In this document: positions 13,290 through 24,593 of the stretch, piece after piece
Position numbering within the stretch: the first letter of the stretch is position 1
Layout: each line of letters starts with the position of its first letter
DNA from: Venturia oleaginea
Taxonomy: Eukaryota; Ascomycota; Dothideomycetes; Venturiales; Venturiaceae
NCBI GenBank assembly: GCA_013176395.1
Contig: JABMLP010000034.1
Location: 62,001 to 126,000, forward strand
Direction: 5' to 3'
Length of the DNA stretch: 64,000 nucleotides
Program-made: the position numbers and the translations under genes
Notes under the pieces: model-generated
What the model was told of the DNA's origin: nothing
What the model saw: only the letters and a program-made list of their open reading frames with translations
Database searches by the model: none

Positions 13290-14084
13290 ATGAAGTTTGA
13301 AAACCCTCTGGCAAGTGCTGCTTTTCCGCAAGCATTTCGCCTTGCCATCAGGAGGTCCCGCTGCAAACTTTCACTATACACATGCCTATCTAGGCAGCTC
13401 GTCAATAGTGCGGACCGCACTTCCAGGATTTATGCTTTTTGGGATTGGCACATCAAGTTCTCTTTACATGTACGGAGGTCGATGGAACTGACGTTTGAAG
13501 GCAGGCATTGTGTCGACTCTTTCGACGATGGCTTTTACACGGACGGACCTGGTGTGAAATCCTACAGTCAGCATACTCAGGTCTTAGCTGTTCTCTTGGG
13601 CGCCATCAAGGGCCTAGCTGCAACACAATCGATGGAATGGGAGCTGAAAGATAAAAGCCTGGCCCAATGCTCGAACGCAATTAAGCTCTATCTCTTCCGC
13701 ACAGTCAATAAAGCTGGTCTCTACGCTTCTTCTTTTATTTCTTTGATGACACCTTGGCGAAAAATGATGGGAGAAGATCTAACGACGTGGGCGGAAAACG
13801 ACCATGCCCCGCACCAATCCAATTCGATGGCCTATTGGGATGACTTCTTTCGATGTCATCGACTACTTAGCCTCCCGATACTAGTAGCCTTGACACACCT
13901 GATCAATATCAACCCAAACCTCCGAACTATTCAGCTACGAATATGCACCTCCTCCGTTACAGCCAGTCACCACACAGTCTTCAACTCGGTTGCAACTCGC
14001 CCAGTGAGTAAAATGTCTCTTGGCATAGAGAGCCCAAAGTCCTCACCTTTGCTGCCCGAAGGTTCATCGGCGATGAACAAGTGA
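13290..14084 (+). pseudogene. Glycoside hydrolase (GH78 alpha-L-rhamnosidase-like) relic
   Basis: The open frame contains GFYTDGPGVKSYSQHTQVLA (about 13525-13590), then KSLAQCSNAIKLYLFRTVNK, PWRKMMGEDLTTWAEND and a Ser/His-rich segment. These match in order the end of the six-hairpin catalytic domain of GH78-type rhamnosidases. A full enzyme would need several hundred more residues upstream. Only about 210 bp separate the ATG from this segment, and they switch between two frames. After about 13860 the similarity stops. I read it as an internally deleted, decayed copy. The GH family assignment is from memory of motifs and needs a search. Confidence 0.45.
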
Positions 14085-14147
14085 GCACCTGGCAGGATCA
14101 AATTGGTCGTCAGGAAATAGTCGAGACTAGGGAGACTGAGGTTGAGA

Positions 14148-15073
14148 TCAGGTAGATAGGGAAATTTCAATGTCCTTGTAGGGCGCTGGTGCCTCTGCAT
14201 TATCCTTGTCCCAGAAAAGAACCTTTTCCGTAACGCCTTTATCCTTCACCTGGAACTTTTCGGGCAAACTGAATTCGAGGCTCAACATGTTTGGCGTTGT
14301 GGTACCGGGAGCTCGGTCGTCCGACCAATTTGCCGACCTGTCGTGTGCAAATTTGAACGTCACCGTCTTCGATTCGGGAAAGTTGGCTGAAAAGAGCTGA
14401 TTGTTTATGTTGAGCCACTTCAACGTTTGAACCCCACTCAGATAGGCGATGCTGATATTGCGAAGATCACTATCTTTGCCGAACCTGAACGTGTTGGTTT
14501 CGCTGTGCATGTTCAGATCAACGTTCGTGTAAAACTCATATTTGTAGCCGAGAGGAGAAGCGTACTCGCCGTTTTTAGCCAATGCTCGGAAGTCTTTCTT
14601 GACCTCTTTGTTGCATTTGCCTTTGATCTCGAGGCCGGATGTGGGGCAAATTCTGCGTCAGCTGGCTGGATATCTACCTTAGACCACAAGAGAGGTATAA
14701 CTCAATGGTACCCTTAACGGAGGTGACGGAAAATTCATCATAGATGCCCGCGGACTCCATTGCTGACTGGAACGATCAGCGACCAACCGAGCAACCAAAT
14801 TTATCTCTTGAGACGTACCTTGATATAGTTGGACATGTGGTGACTGAAAATGACACTCGCAGTGCTGTCCTTGGGAATGGGATGGAGATCGCTGGAAACA
14901 GGATGGAAGGTTACGCAGACGCTGGTTTGGCCAGATGACTGAGATCCAGCTTAGCCACCCTCAACCCCGATACACATGCAAAGAGTGCCTGGCGTCTTGG
15001 TTGAGGGATTACCGGCAACACAAGAGAAGCAGAATGTTTTGGGCTTGAACAGAGTTGTGCCGCTGCTCTGCAT
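14148..15073 (-). pseudogene. Unknown multi-exon gene with one in-frame stop
   Basis: From the ATG at 15073 a Cys-containing frame runs through KPKTFCFSCVAGNP and TLCMCIGVEGG to a TAA at 14953-14951. The same frame then continues with SGQTSVCVTFHPVS and STASVIFSHHMSNYIK. An intron with a GTACGT donor and a TTCCAG acceptor plausibly joins SAMESAGIYDEFSVTSVKG. Further down, a 144-residue frame (14582-14148) includes GYKYEFYTNVDLNMHSE and NISIAYLSGVQTLKWLNI. The junction near 14640-14700 is not resolved and may hide a frameshift. No family is recognised. The TAA would be CAA before a C-to-T change. Confidence 0.4.
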
Positions 15074-16648
15074 GTATGCGCTGCTCAGTCTAGCGATTCA
15101 TTGGCGTATTTGGTTACTGAGGTCGTTTCCTCGGTATTGACGGGTCTCATTTCTTTGAGCAGAGCTGTAGCGCCTACTAAGAGGAGACTTGAGAACTGGC
15201 AGGGTTCTAGGTCGGTGTCGTAATAGTATTTGTTTGTGATACTATTATTGAAGGGACATTGTGGCAGTTGACAGGTGGCTGTGGATGGGTGAGTAATGTG
15301 AGCATCTCGGCTTTATAGAGTATGAACGCTGACTACTGAAAGCTATGATATCTCTTCATTGATAACATCGATATTATTTTAACCGCTGATGAAAAAATAG
15401 TGGCGGAATCAATAAACGATGGCCTACTAGGTATAGATAGAACCGCAGAAACTGCTAGCTGTGCCAAGAAGAAAAGAGATGATGAGCTAGAAGTAGGTAA
15501 CATACGTATAATGCCCCATGTGTGAAAACAAAGTAGCAATCGCGACAACAACAACAACAACAACAACCAAAGCAAAACTCGTAAGAAGCCTAAAGGGTCA
15601 GATAACCGCATCCGGATCGCGACGAGCCAGAGAGCCGACGAAGACGAGGAAAGGCTGATCGAAAGGATATACGGTATGCTCTGGATGATGAGGGGACGTC
15701 TGTCAACAATATGGAAACTGCCTTACGCAGGAAGATGCGCCCCTAGAAACAAATCGAAACCATCTTTTCACGGTCAGTCGGCAAAATTGTTCCTAAGGTA
15801 TCGTCTGACCTTGTGAAATCAGTCTTCAATGCGCCTGTAGCATTAGAGGAATTTGCGCCTTCGCGCATCGACAGTGCTACTTTTCGGTGTGGGCAATGGG
15901 TTCGAGTCTGAGACCCACGGAGTCGTCGATGGTGTTCACAGGCGTTTCAACGCGGGGACACCCGGAAACATACGGGAGGCAATAGACTGCTTACAGGAGC
16001 TAGGAGTGCTGAAATGACGTTCTGATCAAGCTTGACTGGATCAAAGGGTAATTTGAGCTACGTCGTGGCGGACGAGGGAGTGGAATCAACGGTGTCAGAA
16101 TGAGCATTTATTTAGTTGTCTGCTGTGGAAGTTGCATAATAGAGATGTCCATCCACCGACCGCTACGTCCTCACTTCCATTTGTTTTAGCCGGATAGAGG
16201 CATAAACAGGCTCAAATGCGTCGGTGCCCGACGACGGAATAAAGTCAGCGGCTGTCCCTCAGGCAGGAAATTCTGCCTCGCTACCCACCATAATTATTTG
16301 TTCTCCAGCGGTGGAACTTCCAAGGCCTTGGGATGATGCACATGTGGCATTAGTGCCCGACGCAGTCTCTTCAAGGAAGTGTGCAGCGGCAGCGTCTTGC
16401 GGGAAACTTGGGACTGTGTTTGGACCATCGTTGTCCGCATGATCTTAGCACTAACAAATCGTTCAGAAAAGACGGTTTCACGGGTCATCTCGGGATGTTG
16501 GATCTTTGATCGAAGCCTCTAGAATGTTACTCTGCTTTCACCCAACGTCTTTGCCACTCGATTTGAAAAGATAATTAGAAACATCACGTGTAATACATTC
16601 GTGCAGTTTCCCAGAGTATATTTATAAAGTGCTCAAGAATCTCCAAGT
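15074..16648. other. Intergenic, no gene recognised
   Basis: About 1.6 kb with no convincing gene. It holds a short ACA trinucleotide run and frames under 75 codons without motifs. Confidence 0.5.
15545..15567 (+). repeat. (ACA)n microsatellite
   Basis: An uninterrupted run of ACA trinucleotides, nearly eight units, in an intergenic region. Confidence 0.9.
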
Positions 16649-19144
16649 CTAATCCTTGTGTCTTGCAATAGCTCGATCAAACGCGTTAATCATGGGCTGG
16701 TATAGCTTGTCAGGATCACTATATGTTCCTGTGAAGAGTGACTCCTCCCTGATGGGAAACAGAATATCCCGTAGCTCTTCAGCCAACAATATGAGGCCTT
16801 CATATACTGGAAGAAACTCCGCCGTGATGCCTTTAAATGCCTTCTTGTCCATATGTCCTCTCTTCGTGTTCGCAATATCAATGTAGCTTCCCCGGTACCA
16901 GGCTCGAAGCTGGCTTGGCTTTGGCAATCCTTGACCAGTCCTTTGGAGATGGCTAATGACCACCCAGAGAAAGACGTAGAAGAGCGACTCTAGATCATGT
17001 CGGTATGTGTGCGGCCTACCTTCGAGAACCTCAATCGCCATAAATTCCATAGTTCCGGTCCGATGCCTCGCTCCACTAGGCCCGCCATCAAGCTCTTTCG
17101 CCAGATCCAAGTCGATCAGCTTGCCTCTTGAGTCTCCTTCCTGTTTTATTTCCGTGATGATGAGGTTGTTTTCTGAAATATCGCGGTGGAGTATCCCTCC
17201 GTCGCAGTACAGGGATCTGTGGCCTTTGATAACATCGCGACATGCCTCAAGCAGTTCATCGACAGAAGCGAACTCGCGAATCGCTCGTCCAGGAGGGGAA
17301 ATGACTAGACAGGAGAATATCCGATTCTCGAACGGCCCGTCGTCCTCATCAATAGCCGTGAGACTGTTCGTGTTTGGCTCTGCTGGGCCATGCTCGCTGA
17401 TGTCTCCAACTGCATGGTCAACCTGCTCTTTAACCTGGCTTCCAATGTCTGATCGTATGCGGCTGCTCGATTTTGATCGCTTGCGACTTGTTGGGGGTGC
17501 TTCCCTCCGTTTCCGTTTCTGTCCAGAAGGTGAAGCGCTGGTCAGGCTTATCTCTAGCCCTTTCGCCAGCAAGCTGCCTTGCGCTGTCGAATGGCTCAGG
17601 TTGATCGAGTCTTTCCTGGCCGATCTAAATGTTTTCGGTTTCCCAAATTGGAGTCCTTGTCGGAAGTCATGTATTGTCTCCAGATCTTGATGACCAAACA
17701 GCTCTGCCACGCCCCAAACCTTTCTTTCCTTGGCCAGCTTCAAAAGTTGTCCCTCCGAATGCCTCTTGTCCGATCTCCATGCGAACTTGACCACGTATTT
17801 CCACTCTTCTGAGTCAGGCATCTTGGCTCGGGAACAGGTAGTTCCTCTGCAGACTATCGACTTTTGAGATGCGATAGGTTTGTCTTCCAAGTAGAGGCGT
17901 CCTTCCCTCTCCTTCCCGTCTCCTTTGAACAAAATGTATTTGCCTATCTCGTCCTCTTTGATATGGGTGTTCACGCCCAGCTCTTGATCGCTCATCAGAG
18001 AATACCCGGCCACAATCTTGATAAAACGATATGGATACTGGTGAATGCTGAATTTCTCGCAGCTGTATAGCCCAGATCGGTCGAACATCCACAACTCCAT
18101 GCTGGACCCTCGAACAAAGAAGCCGTGTAGGAACAGACGCGTGGGTTGGCTCGCAAATACCTCTCGTGCGTGACCGCAGAAGCTGAGCAATTCCTCTGTG
18201 TATTTTCCCCGAATTTCGCTTTTCTTTAGTTCTCCGAGGACCCGTACATCCTTCCAGTGATATGTCTTTCCGTGCTTGGAAGTGTGGGAAGGGGCGAGAA
18301 AGAGGTCTGGCTTGCGCTTGCAGTCGGAGCCGATTAGCGGTAGGTCTGGAGACGCGTAATACGTGCTGCGGCCTCCTTGTAAGAATCTCTGCTGAAAGCT
18401 CCAGAACCAATTAAGAAAAGCATTCTGGGACGGAACTTGTGAATATTCTGTCCAGCGGCCATCCACAATTCGCGGGTTCGCTTCCTGAGCGATCCGCTCC
18501 GCCTCAACTGACCACTCCTTGTCCTCGAAGTACTTGTTGTAGAAGCCTTCAGTATCCGTGTAGACGCAGCCATTTATCTCTTGGAGTATGCGCTCATCGA
18601 TGTCGTCGTGTGTCTGGTCGTTGCTGGCTCGCTGGGAGGAGGAAGTGGATTTGATAGGTGTGTCGAGGACGAGTTTGTTGAATATCGTTGGTGGTGTTGA
18701 TGCCTGTCTTGCAAGAACGGCAAAGAGCGCAGCGCAAATATCTTGATCGGATGCATGACTGTCGATGTGATCGTAGAGAGGAATAAACAATCTGCCGTCA
18801 AAGTCTTTGGATTGGATATGCACTACGAGGCTAAAGAGATCTTGTAAAAGACTTCCAGGGCCGTTGTGGGAGGGAAGGGCACGAGCAAGCGGAGCCGTCT
18901 GCAAGGCGAGGACCAGTTCGAGTGCCAGATCCTTGGTGTCTAGTTCAGTTAGTAGCTATCCTCCTGATGTATGCTCTCAGTGTGTCCTACTAGATGCCCC
19001 CACCAGCTGGGCAATACGTGATCTTTGGTCGTCGATACCAGAAATGCCCAACTCATCGCATCTTGACCCGAGGAGAAGGCGAAACTCGTCAAGTCGCGCG
19101 CCAATAGGGTACTTTGCGATAATTTCCGCGTTGAGCGCAGCCAT
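16649..19144 (-). CDS. FunK1-type fungal protein kinase
   Basis: Two exons, 19144-18991 and 18939-16649, are joined by a 51-bp intron with a GTAGGA donor and a CTAAC branch site, giving 814 residues. Exon 1 supplies the N-terminal helix (MAALNAEIIAKYPIGARLDE) that FunK1 proteins usually have. The kinase domain has the catalytic loop LHRDISENNLII (about 17190). The metal-binding triplet is DLD in LIDLDLAKE instead of DFG. RTGTMEFMAIEVL and YRHDLESLFYVFLWV follow and are hallmarks of the fungal Pkinase (FunK1) family. A basic, Ser-rich segment (SGQKRKRREAPPTSRKRSKS) sits mid-protein and could be a nuclear localisation signal. No lesion is seen. FunK1 families are expanded in many fungi and their substrates are mostly unknown. 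Confidence 0.9.
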
Positions 19145-19680
19145 TGCCAACTGTAAGAGAAAGTAGTAGAGAGTATATCAAAGAGTCGCAATGGTGGCAA
19201 GTCCGAGGGACGCTGGGGGATTGAAGGACGTGTCGAAGACGCGCAAAGCCGAAGATGTGCCGAATGCTGCTGCGCCTCCAACAATACGATATGATCCTAG
19301 TCCATTCTTACACGCCACCCGGACGTCTGTGTGGCGTTCAGTTACGCTAGAGACCCCCGAACCCGATGTACCGGTCAGCGTAACTTCACCTTTCTGTCTC
19401 TTGGTTTGCGGCGAGCATCTACCTACTAAAAGAGGCGTGAAGGCTCCCAAATTCGACTATTTATTATATAGCCAAGCCTTCCCACCAGATCGAATTCCGG
19501 ATTCACCTACTCTTGACTCTATCTTTCCACCCACCTCGATGCTCTCCATCCGACAATAATTTTCCCCCCGAGACAGCAGGGTGGTATCTCATAGCAGCTA
19601 TCCATATCGACCTTTCACATACTGTGGATCTATTCCATTCTTCATTATGGCTTTTCTCTCAAAGTCTGCTGAGACGCCAT

Positions 19681-20020
19681 ACTTGCGGTCCTGGTATGGA
19701 AGGTCACGGCGCAGTCCTTTTCTTATCCGGCGCTATCCATTATGCTGGCCAAATCTGCTCCATCCAACAAGGTATTGGGAACTCTAAACGGCTTCGCTAT
19801 GGCTGCTGCGAGTCTGGCTCGTGCCTTCGGACCCACCGTGGCGGGCTTGATACATTCGTCAGGCATCAAAACCGGATACTCTGGACTCTCCTGGTGGACG
19901 TGTGCTATCGTAGCCACCCTCGGTGCAGTAGTCAGCTTGCACATGACGGAAATCAGAAGTGACGCCCGACCTGCCCCGATGAGTAACGTTGTTCATGAGG
20001 AGGAGGAAGGTGTAGTTTAG
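19681..20020 (+). pseudogene. MFS transporter C-terminal relic
   Basis: The frame ending at the stop at 20018-20020 reads IMLAKSAPSNKVLGTLNG, ARAFGPTVAGLIHSSGIKTG and YSGLSWWTCAIVATLGA. This is the last two transmembrane helices of a peptide/zinc-type major facilitator protein, followed by an acidic tail (VVHEEEEGVV). Only about 110 residues are recognisable. Upstream sequence to about 19600 may be decayed earlier helices in other frames. The rest of a 450-500 residue transporter is absent. Confidence 0.6.
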
Positions 20021-20847
20021 CCACTTTTAGGACCACGACTCTCCGAACCTTCGATTACAATCTCAGCCAATCCACCTTGAATGATATGGCGGGATCGTCC
20101 AGCGATCCAGAGCCGCCCAATTTGATATAAGTCAAATTCTCGGTTTTCTACTACTTTCCCGACGTTCTCTTTTAAGCATTTCCAAATAGACAATATTTAT
20201 ACAGCCGTCCTTTGCCAAGGCCATCGATTTTGGGCAGACGAGCTGACATTGAGGGTTTGTTAGAGAAGCCGACCTCCATATTACCCCATGAACTTCATGC
20301 GCACGGTTTCAGAAGGAACTGAGCTAACGTTATTATGGTAAACTGACGACGGCCTTGTAATGTCTTAGCATATACATCTACAATAGACGAGTTTATAGTA
20401 CCTGTGAGCATCGGTTGCTGAATTTTAGAGAGAAGTTAAATCACGGGCGTCGCACATCTTGTCTCATGATAACGGTCTCCAGTCTCTACGCTGACATTGA
20501 TACCGCTAAACTCCAGAAAGATGCCGATTCTTGTTCACTCCATCATTGAAAATTTGTTAACTTAGGATATGTTATCTTCTAGCCCCTATCTGATTGCATC
20601 TCTTCTGTGCAGCTGGCCGCTGTTAATGTCTTACGTGAATGATATTGGCCATAAATCTTCTCATCAGCAAACCTACCGTTATGGTGAGATCTAGGTACCC
20701 AGCAGGCGATCGGAATAGGCTCGAAACCGATTCAAGGGTTTCCATGGTGACCATATTCGAGAAACTTAGTCGGAGCTACTGCACAAAGAATGGGCTAATT
20801 GTGTCCCTCCAAGAGAGTCCAAATCTCGATATGTAACCGCAGGGATA
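20021..20847. other. Intergenic, no gene recognised
   Basis: AT-richer sequence without a supported gene or repeat. Confidence 0.5.
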
Positions 20848-21057
20848 TTATCTCAAAACACCAGAACCACTCTCAAAGGCACCCGCAAGATTGTCCATTC
20901 GCTGCACATCAATCTGAAAAGTGTTCTCTCTTCTCTCAATAATGCGAAACCTGGGTCTTATCAGAAGCCCAACACTTGCATCATTCCTCAGATCAACATC
21001 GGCAGTGATGCTCTCACAACCAAGCGTATTCACAAGATAATCAAGCACAGTCAGCAT
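20848..21057 (-). pseudogene. GNAT acetyltransferase C-terminal fragment
   Basis: The 69-codon frame contains LDYLVNTLGCESITADVD, LRNDASVGLLIRPRFRIIER and RENTFQID. This resembles motif A/B of GNAT acetyltransferases (ADVD.RN.AS..LL...GFR). The acetyl-CoA loop normally lies upstream and is not recognisable here. It is either a relic or the last exon of a gene I cannot reconstruct. Confidence 0.4.
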
Positions 21058-21857
21058 TGTAAGCAGAAACCTAATCTCACTTCTTGGTAGCTTAGTAAGT
21101 TTTGATGTGTGCCTTGGAGCCCAAATCCAAATTTTTCCGATTGTGATGGCGTTGTGTGAGATTATGGAGTTGGTGATACCACTTTGGGCGACCTTGTCAT
21201 CTTTTCGAGCTACTCTTCTGTTCGTCTGGGCGTGGTATGATGGGCGGTGAACTAGTATTTCATTACGTCTGGGTCAGCGAAGACTTTGTGAAGTTCTTTG
21301 ACGTGCTGGATTTGAGCACTTCTGAGTAGCGCATTGACTTGTCAAGGTGGCCAGGTAGACAGGGCTACTAAAATCAAAACCAACCATTATCCTCCCAACT
21401 TTAAGGCGACTTGATTTCAAAATATGGATCTTAAGAAAGAAGCCCAATGCGGCTGAACCTCACGTATCCCGCCGAACACACCCCTGTCTACCTGGCCACT
21501 TTGGTAAAATCTCAATGAGGGCATGTTCGTATGTCGAAGAATTTTTGTCTGTCGCTGGTAAGGGGGTGTTCGAGAACTCTATGCAATATGCAAATATGGA
21601 GATTTTAAGCGCGGCCGCTCATAATGCATATTGGCCGCGCATATTCATTGACGTGTTCAAAAGCGCAATATGCAGCTAGAATATGCAGAATTGAACAGAA
21701 TAATTAATGCCCCGCATAGTACGGCGGTGAGCGTATATAGTTAGCTTCTTGGTGTCGTACTTATGGCGTCAACCTCATAAAATCTAATAAGTTATTAGCT
21801 ATCACCATCACTACCAATATCGTAACTTTTGATATACTACACACCTTGCGTTATACA
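21058..21857. other. Intergenic with an inverted repeat
   Basis: No gene is seen. The stretch carries the inverted repeat listed separately. A GC-rich, partly palindromic patch lies near 21610-21650 (GCGGCCGC and GGCCGCGC). Confidence 0.5.
21348..21498. repeat. Inverted repeat, possible MITE
   Basis: TGGCCAGGTAGACAGGG at 21348-21364 is the exact reverse complement of 21482-21498. Outside the arms, CATTGA (21332-21337) and TCAATG (21512-21517) extend the symmetry. The whole structure is about 186 bp, consistent with a small non-coding inverted-repeat element. Confidence 0.5.
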
Positions 21858-23534
21858 ATGACCCGCCCTTCTAGAGATCGCAAATCAACCGTACCCTTTG
21901 GCGGGCGTTCTACGTCGCCAGAGGGCGCCGAAAATGGCTCCCAAAAGCCCGCGGAGGAGCCTCAAAAACAGCCTCGAAAAAGGGCTGCTACTGCTATACC
22001 AAGTATTAGCAAGAATAAGAAGAAAGCCAAAGAAGATACTGCAATAGACCCAGCATTGCGGTCGACTTATCCGGACCCTACCGGCGCCCTCGATAGTCCT
22101 ACATCGCCGTTCCCTCCACCTACACCTCCAAGTACACAACCTCTAAGTACACAACCTCTAAGTACACAACCTCCAAGTACACAACCTCCAAGTACACAAC
22201 CTCTAAGTATACAACCTCCAAGTATACAATCTCCAAGTATATAACCGCGAGATAGAAGCGTTTCAGTGCGGTCAGCAACCGAATCTACTCCTGCTCGAAG
22301 CCTTGCGGCTAGAGACAAGACTCCTACGCGTAGTGAGAGTTCTACGCCTACGCCTTCGTCATCAGCGTCGAAAAGGAAGGAGAAGCAAGCGAATTATCCG
22401 TGGAACTCACCGACCCTCCTTGCCATGATTGATTCCTTTGTAGAGTCAAAGAACTGTGGTCTACAGAATGGCGCTTCTTGGAAGGATGAGGCATACAATA
22501 ACGCTTGTATTGGAGTAGATCAAGCGCAGACAAACCCGGCAGCTCCGCCTATGACAAAAGAGAGACTGGTTAGCAAGTGGCAGACGATAAAGAACAGTTG
22601 GAATGCATATTGCGCTCACTACGGCAACCCGGGTCACTGCTCTGGGTGGACTCGAAATGAGACTCGCGAGAATGGCGTTCTTCGCGATTATCCTCACATC
22701 GAGCCAGGTGTCCTTGTGAATGACGTAGAGACGATGAAGGCACACTACAAGAAGTACAGAGAGTGCTTCCGCTTCAAGTCAAAGCTACCAGAGAATATGG
22801 ATGCTATCGGACAATTACTAGGTGATCGGTTGGCGGACGGGAGAGGCGCGAAGTCAATCTCTAGAATGGCGGGTTCGGATAGCGACGAGGAGGACGATTT
22901 CGACGATGACTCTACCTTTACAAGGTCGTCGAGTTCAGCTTCACCTTCACCTTCGCAGCGAGGCAAGAACCCTAGGGTGTCAGTGAAGCCTACAAAGTTG
23001 GAGTTGAGAAAAGCTGCACTTGCCAATGCCGCGAGTACGAAAGATACTGGATTTAGACAACTTGCAGTGGCCCTAGGCAAGCCAGTTGTACGAGTCACCG
23101 AGAGAGGAGAGTCTATAATGGCAAAAGCAATGAAGCGGGCGCAGAATCTCGAGATCTTCAAGGGCAATCCAGAAGTCCTAATGTCTGTCAATGAGGTGTT
23201 CTACCATGATGATCGCAAGGCCGATCAGTTCTACGCCTGGCCAGAGAGTATGATGGAACAGTGGGTAAAGAAGGAACTCGGTGATACTGTAATCCTCGAT
23301 GAGGCGTGGAAGGATAGGCAAGCAGAGAAGGAGCGTCAACTCAAGAATATGAACCAAACTAGGGTTGGAGTTGTACGTAGAGAGAAGCAGAAAGATCGGG
23401 AGCGACGTAAGGCTGCTATAGAGAACGTAAGCGCTTCGGAGGAGGACTCTAGCGAGAGTGAGGATGAGAATGAGGACGTTGTTGACGACGATATAGCTTT
23501 TGATGGTGGTGTTGTAGATGAAGATAGTAGCTAG
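21858..23534 (+). CDS. Myb/SANT-like DNA-binding protein with one in-frame stop
   Basis: The frame starts at the ATG at 21858. A Pro/Ser-rich region and a pentapeptide repeat end in TAA at 22242-22244, and the same frame then runs on to 23534. Downstream, YPWNSPTLLAMIDSFVESKN, KERLVSKWQTIKNSWNAY and PGHCSGWTRNETRENGVL fit a Myb/SANT-like domain (the type found in fungal Harbinger-like elements and host regulators). NDVETMKAHYKKYRECFRFK follows. The C-terminal third is acidic, Ser-rich and coiled-coil-like. No transposase accompanies it, so host gene versus transposon-derived gene is open. The stop corresponds to CAA in the neighbouring repeat units, so it arose by C-to-T. Reinitiation at an internal ATG (about 22425) would give a shorter protein. 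Confidence 0.65.
22125..22244 (+). repeat. 15-bp coding minisatellite, 8 units
   Basis: Eight consecutive 15-bp units of the form CCTCYAAGTAYACAA encode a Ser-Thr/Ile-Gln-Pro-Leu/Pro pentapeptide. The last unit differs by C-to-T changes, one of which makes the stop codon at 22242. Confidence 0.95.
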
Positions 23535-24383
23535 ATTGATAGATCTCGTTAGCGTTCTCGGGTTCTCGGTATAACCTCGTAACTCCTTTCTGCTCTCAAC
23601 CACCAGTATATTTATACACATAGATGGAACGTGGATTATGGATTGTGGTTTGATGTCTCTCTCTCTCTTTGTATCGCTGCAAACAGCCTCATTAAGGCCC
23701 ACATAAGCAGCTTCAGTCTCTGTATTCTAGACATTATGCATTCATTCATTTCCACTCGTATTCACACACTTTTGACATCATACATCGCTACTTTGTAATA
23801 GACTTTAATAAACGGGTTTCCAAGTATTGCGCATCTTTTCATACCGAAATTAGGCGAGTTGACCTTTTGTAGGTTGCGTTATTAGGAAGATTGCTGGAAT
23901 TCGAGGTGTTGTTTAGACCCTAACGGCTGCAAGGCGGAATCTTCAGCCTTACCCGTTGTCAAAATGGTCCTCTACTTCCCGCCCCTGTTCAGTAACCTCG
24001 TACTGATCGGATTATAATGATTTTGAATGCGTTGCATTCAGCGTTTGCAGGGCTTCTTAACAAATAATATTTCGCCTAAAACGGTAAGGTGCTACTCACT
24101 CCAGCTAGCTCTGAAGTTGAGGTATTAGAATAGACTGTCTGGCGCTCGGATACTAGACCCTGAATTAAACCCTGTTATTTCCCCATATTTTACCACAACA
24201 GAATATACGTTACTCCTAAGCTTATCGCTAGAGATCGCCCGGACAGAACTTAATACTGTTAAGTACTTAGAATTTTTATAACTTCCCGGTTGTTTTGAGC
24301 CTACAATCGCCTGAATTGAAGGTGGTGGCGTTGGTGTAGAAAGGATTGTATATAGATCTCAGTTCTTGTTCAAAAGTTGACCG
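23535..24383. other. Intergenic, no gene recognised
   Basis: AT-rich sequence between the Myb-like gene and the Gypsy element. No supported gene. The last five bases (24379-24383, GACCG) are the left target-site duplication of the retroelement. Confidence 0.6.
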
Positions 24384-24559
24384 TGTTATGGGCATGGCCC
24401 ATGGTTGGTATAGGCTAAGAGCCTAAGCCTGATTGAGCCTAGTATAGAGAAAGAACCTCATTGAGGTTCTCTGTTTGTAGATACCTTCACTCTTTAACTG
24501 AATCTAAACAATCTTTGGCTACGAGTATGCTGCGTCTTTCCAGCTACCGTCCCGTAATA
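24384..24559 (+). repeat. 5' LTR
   Basis: 176 bp, starting TGTTATG and ending CGTAATA. It contains a hairpin-forming AGAACCTCATTGAGGTTCT and the segment ACTGAATCTA (24497-24506) that pairs with the primer-binding site. Confidence 0.95.
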
Positions 24560-24569
24560 TAGATTCAGT
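24560..24569 (+). promoter_or_regulatory. Putative self-priming primer-binding site
   Basis: TAGATTCAGT immediately follows the LTR and is the exact reverse complement of ACTGAATCTA at 24497-24506. It does not begin with TGG, the usual start of a tRNA-primed site. This is the arrangement known from Tf1/sushi-type elements, which prime from their own mRNA 5' end. Confidence 0.6.
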
Positions 24570-24593
24570 CCTTTACAAACCTAGGTGTACTTG

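Noticed and set aside
17007..17690. 227-codon plus-strand frame.
   Set aside because: It is the shadow of the kinase gene on the other strand.
22125..22244. A CRISPR array or regulatory repeat.
   Set aside because: Units are contiguous without spacers and lie in frame; no CRISPR arrays are expected in or seen in this fungal DNA.
24560..24580. A tRNA-primed binding site for the Gypsy element.
   Set aside because: The sequence after the LTR does not start with TGG, and the complement within the LTR explains it better.
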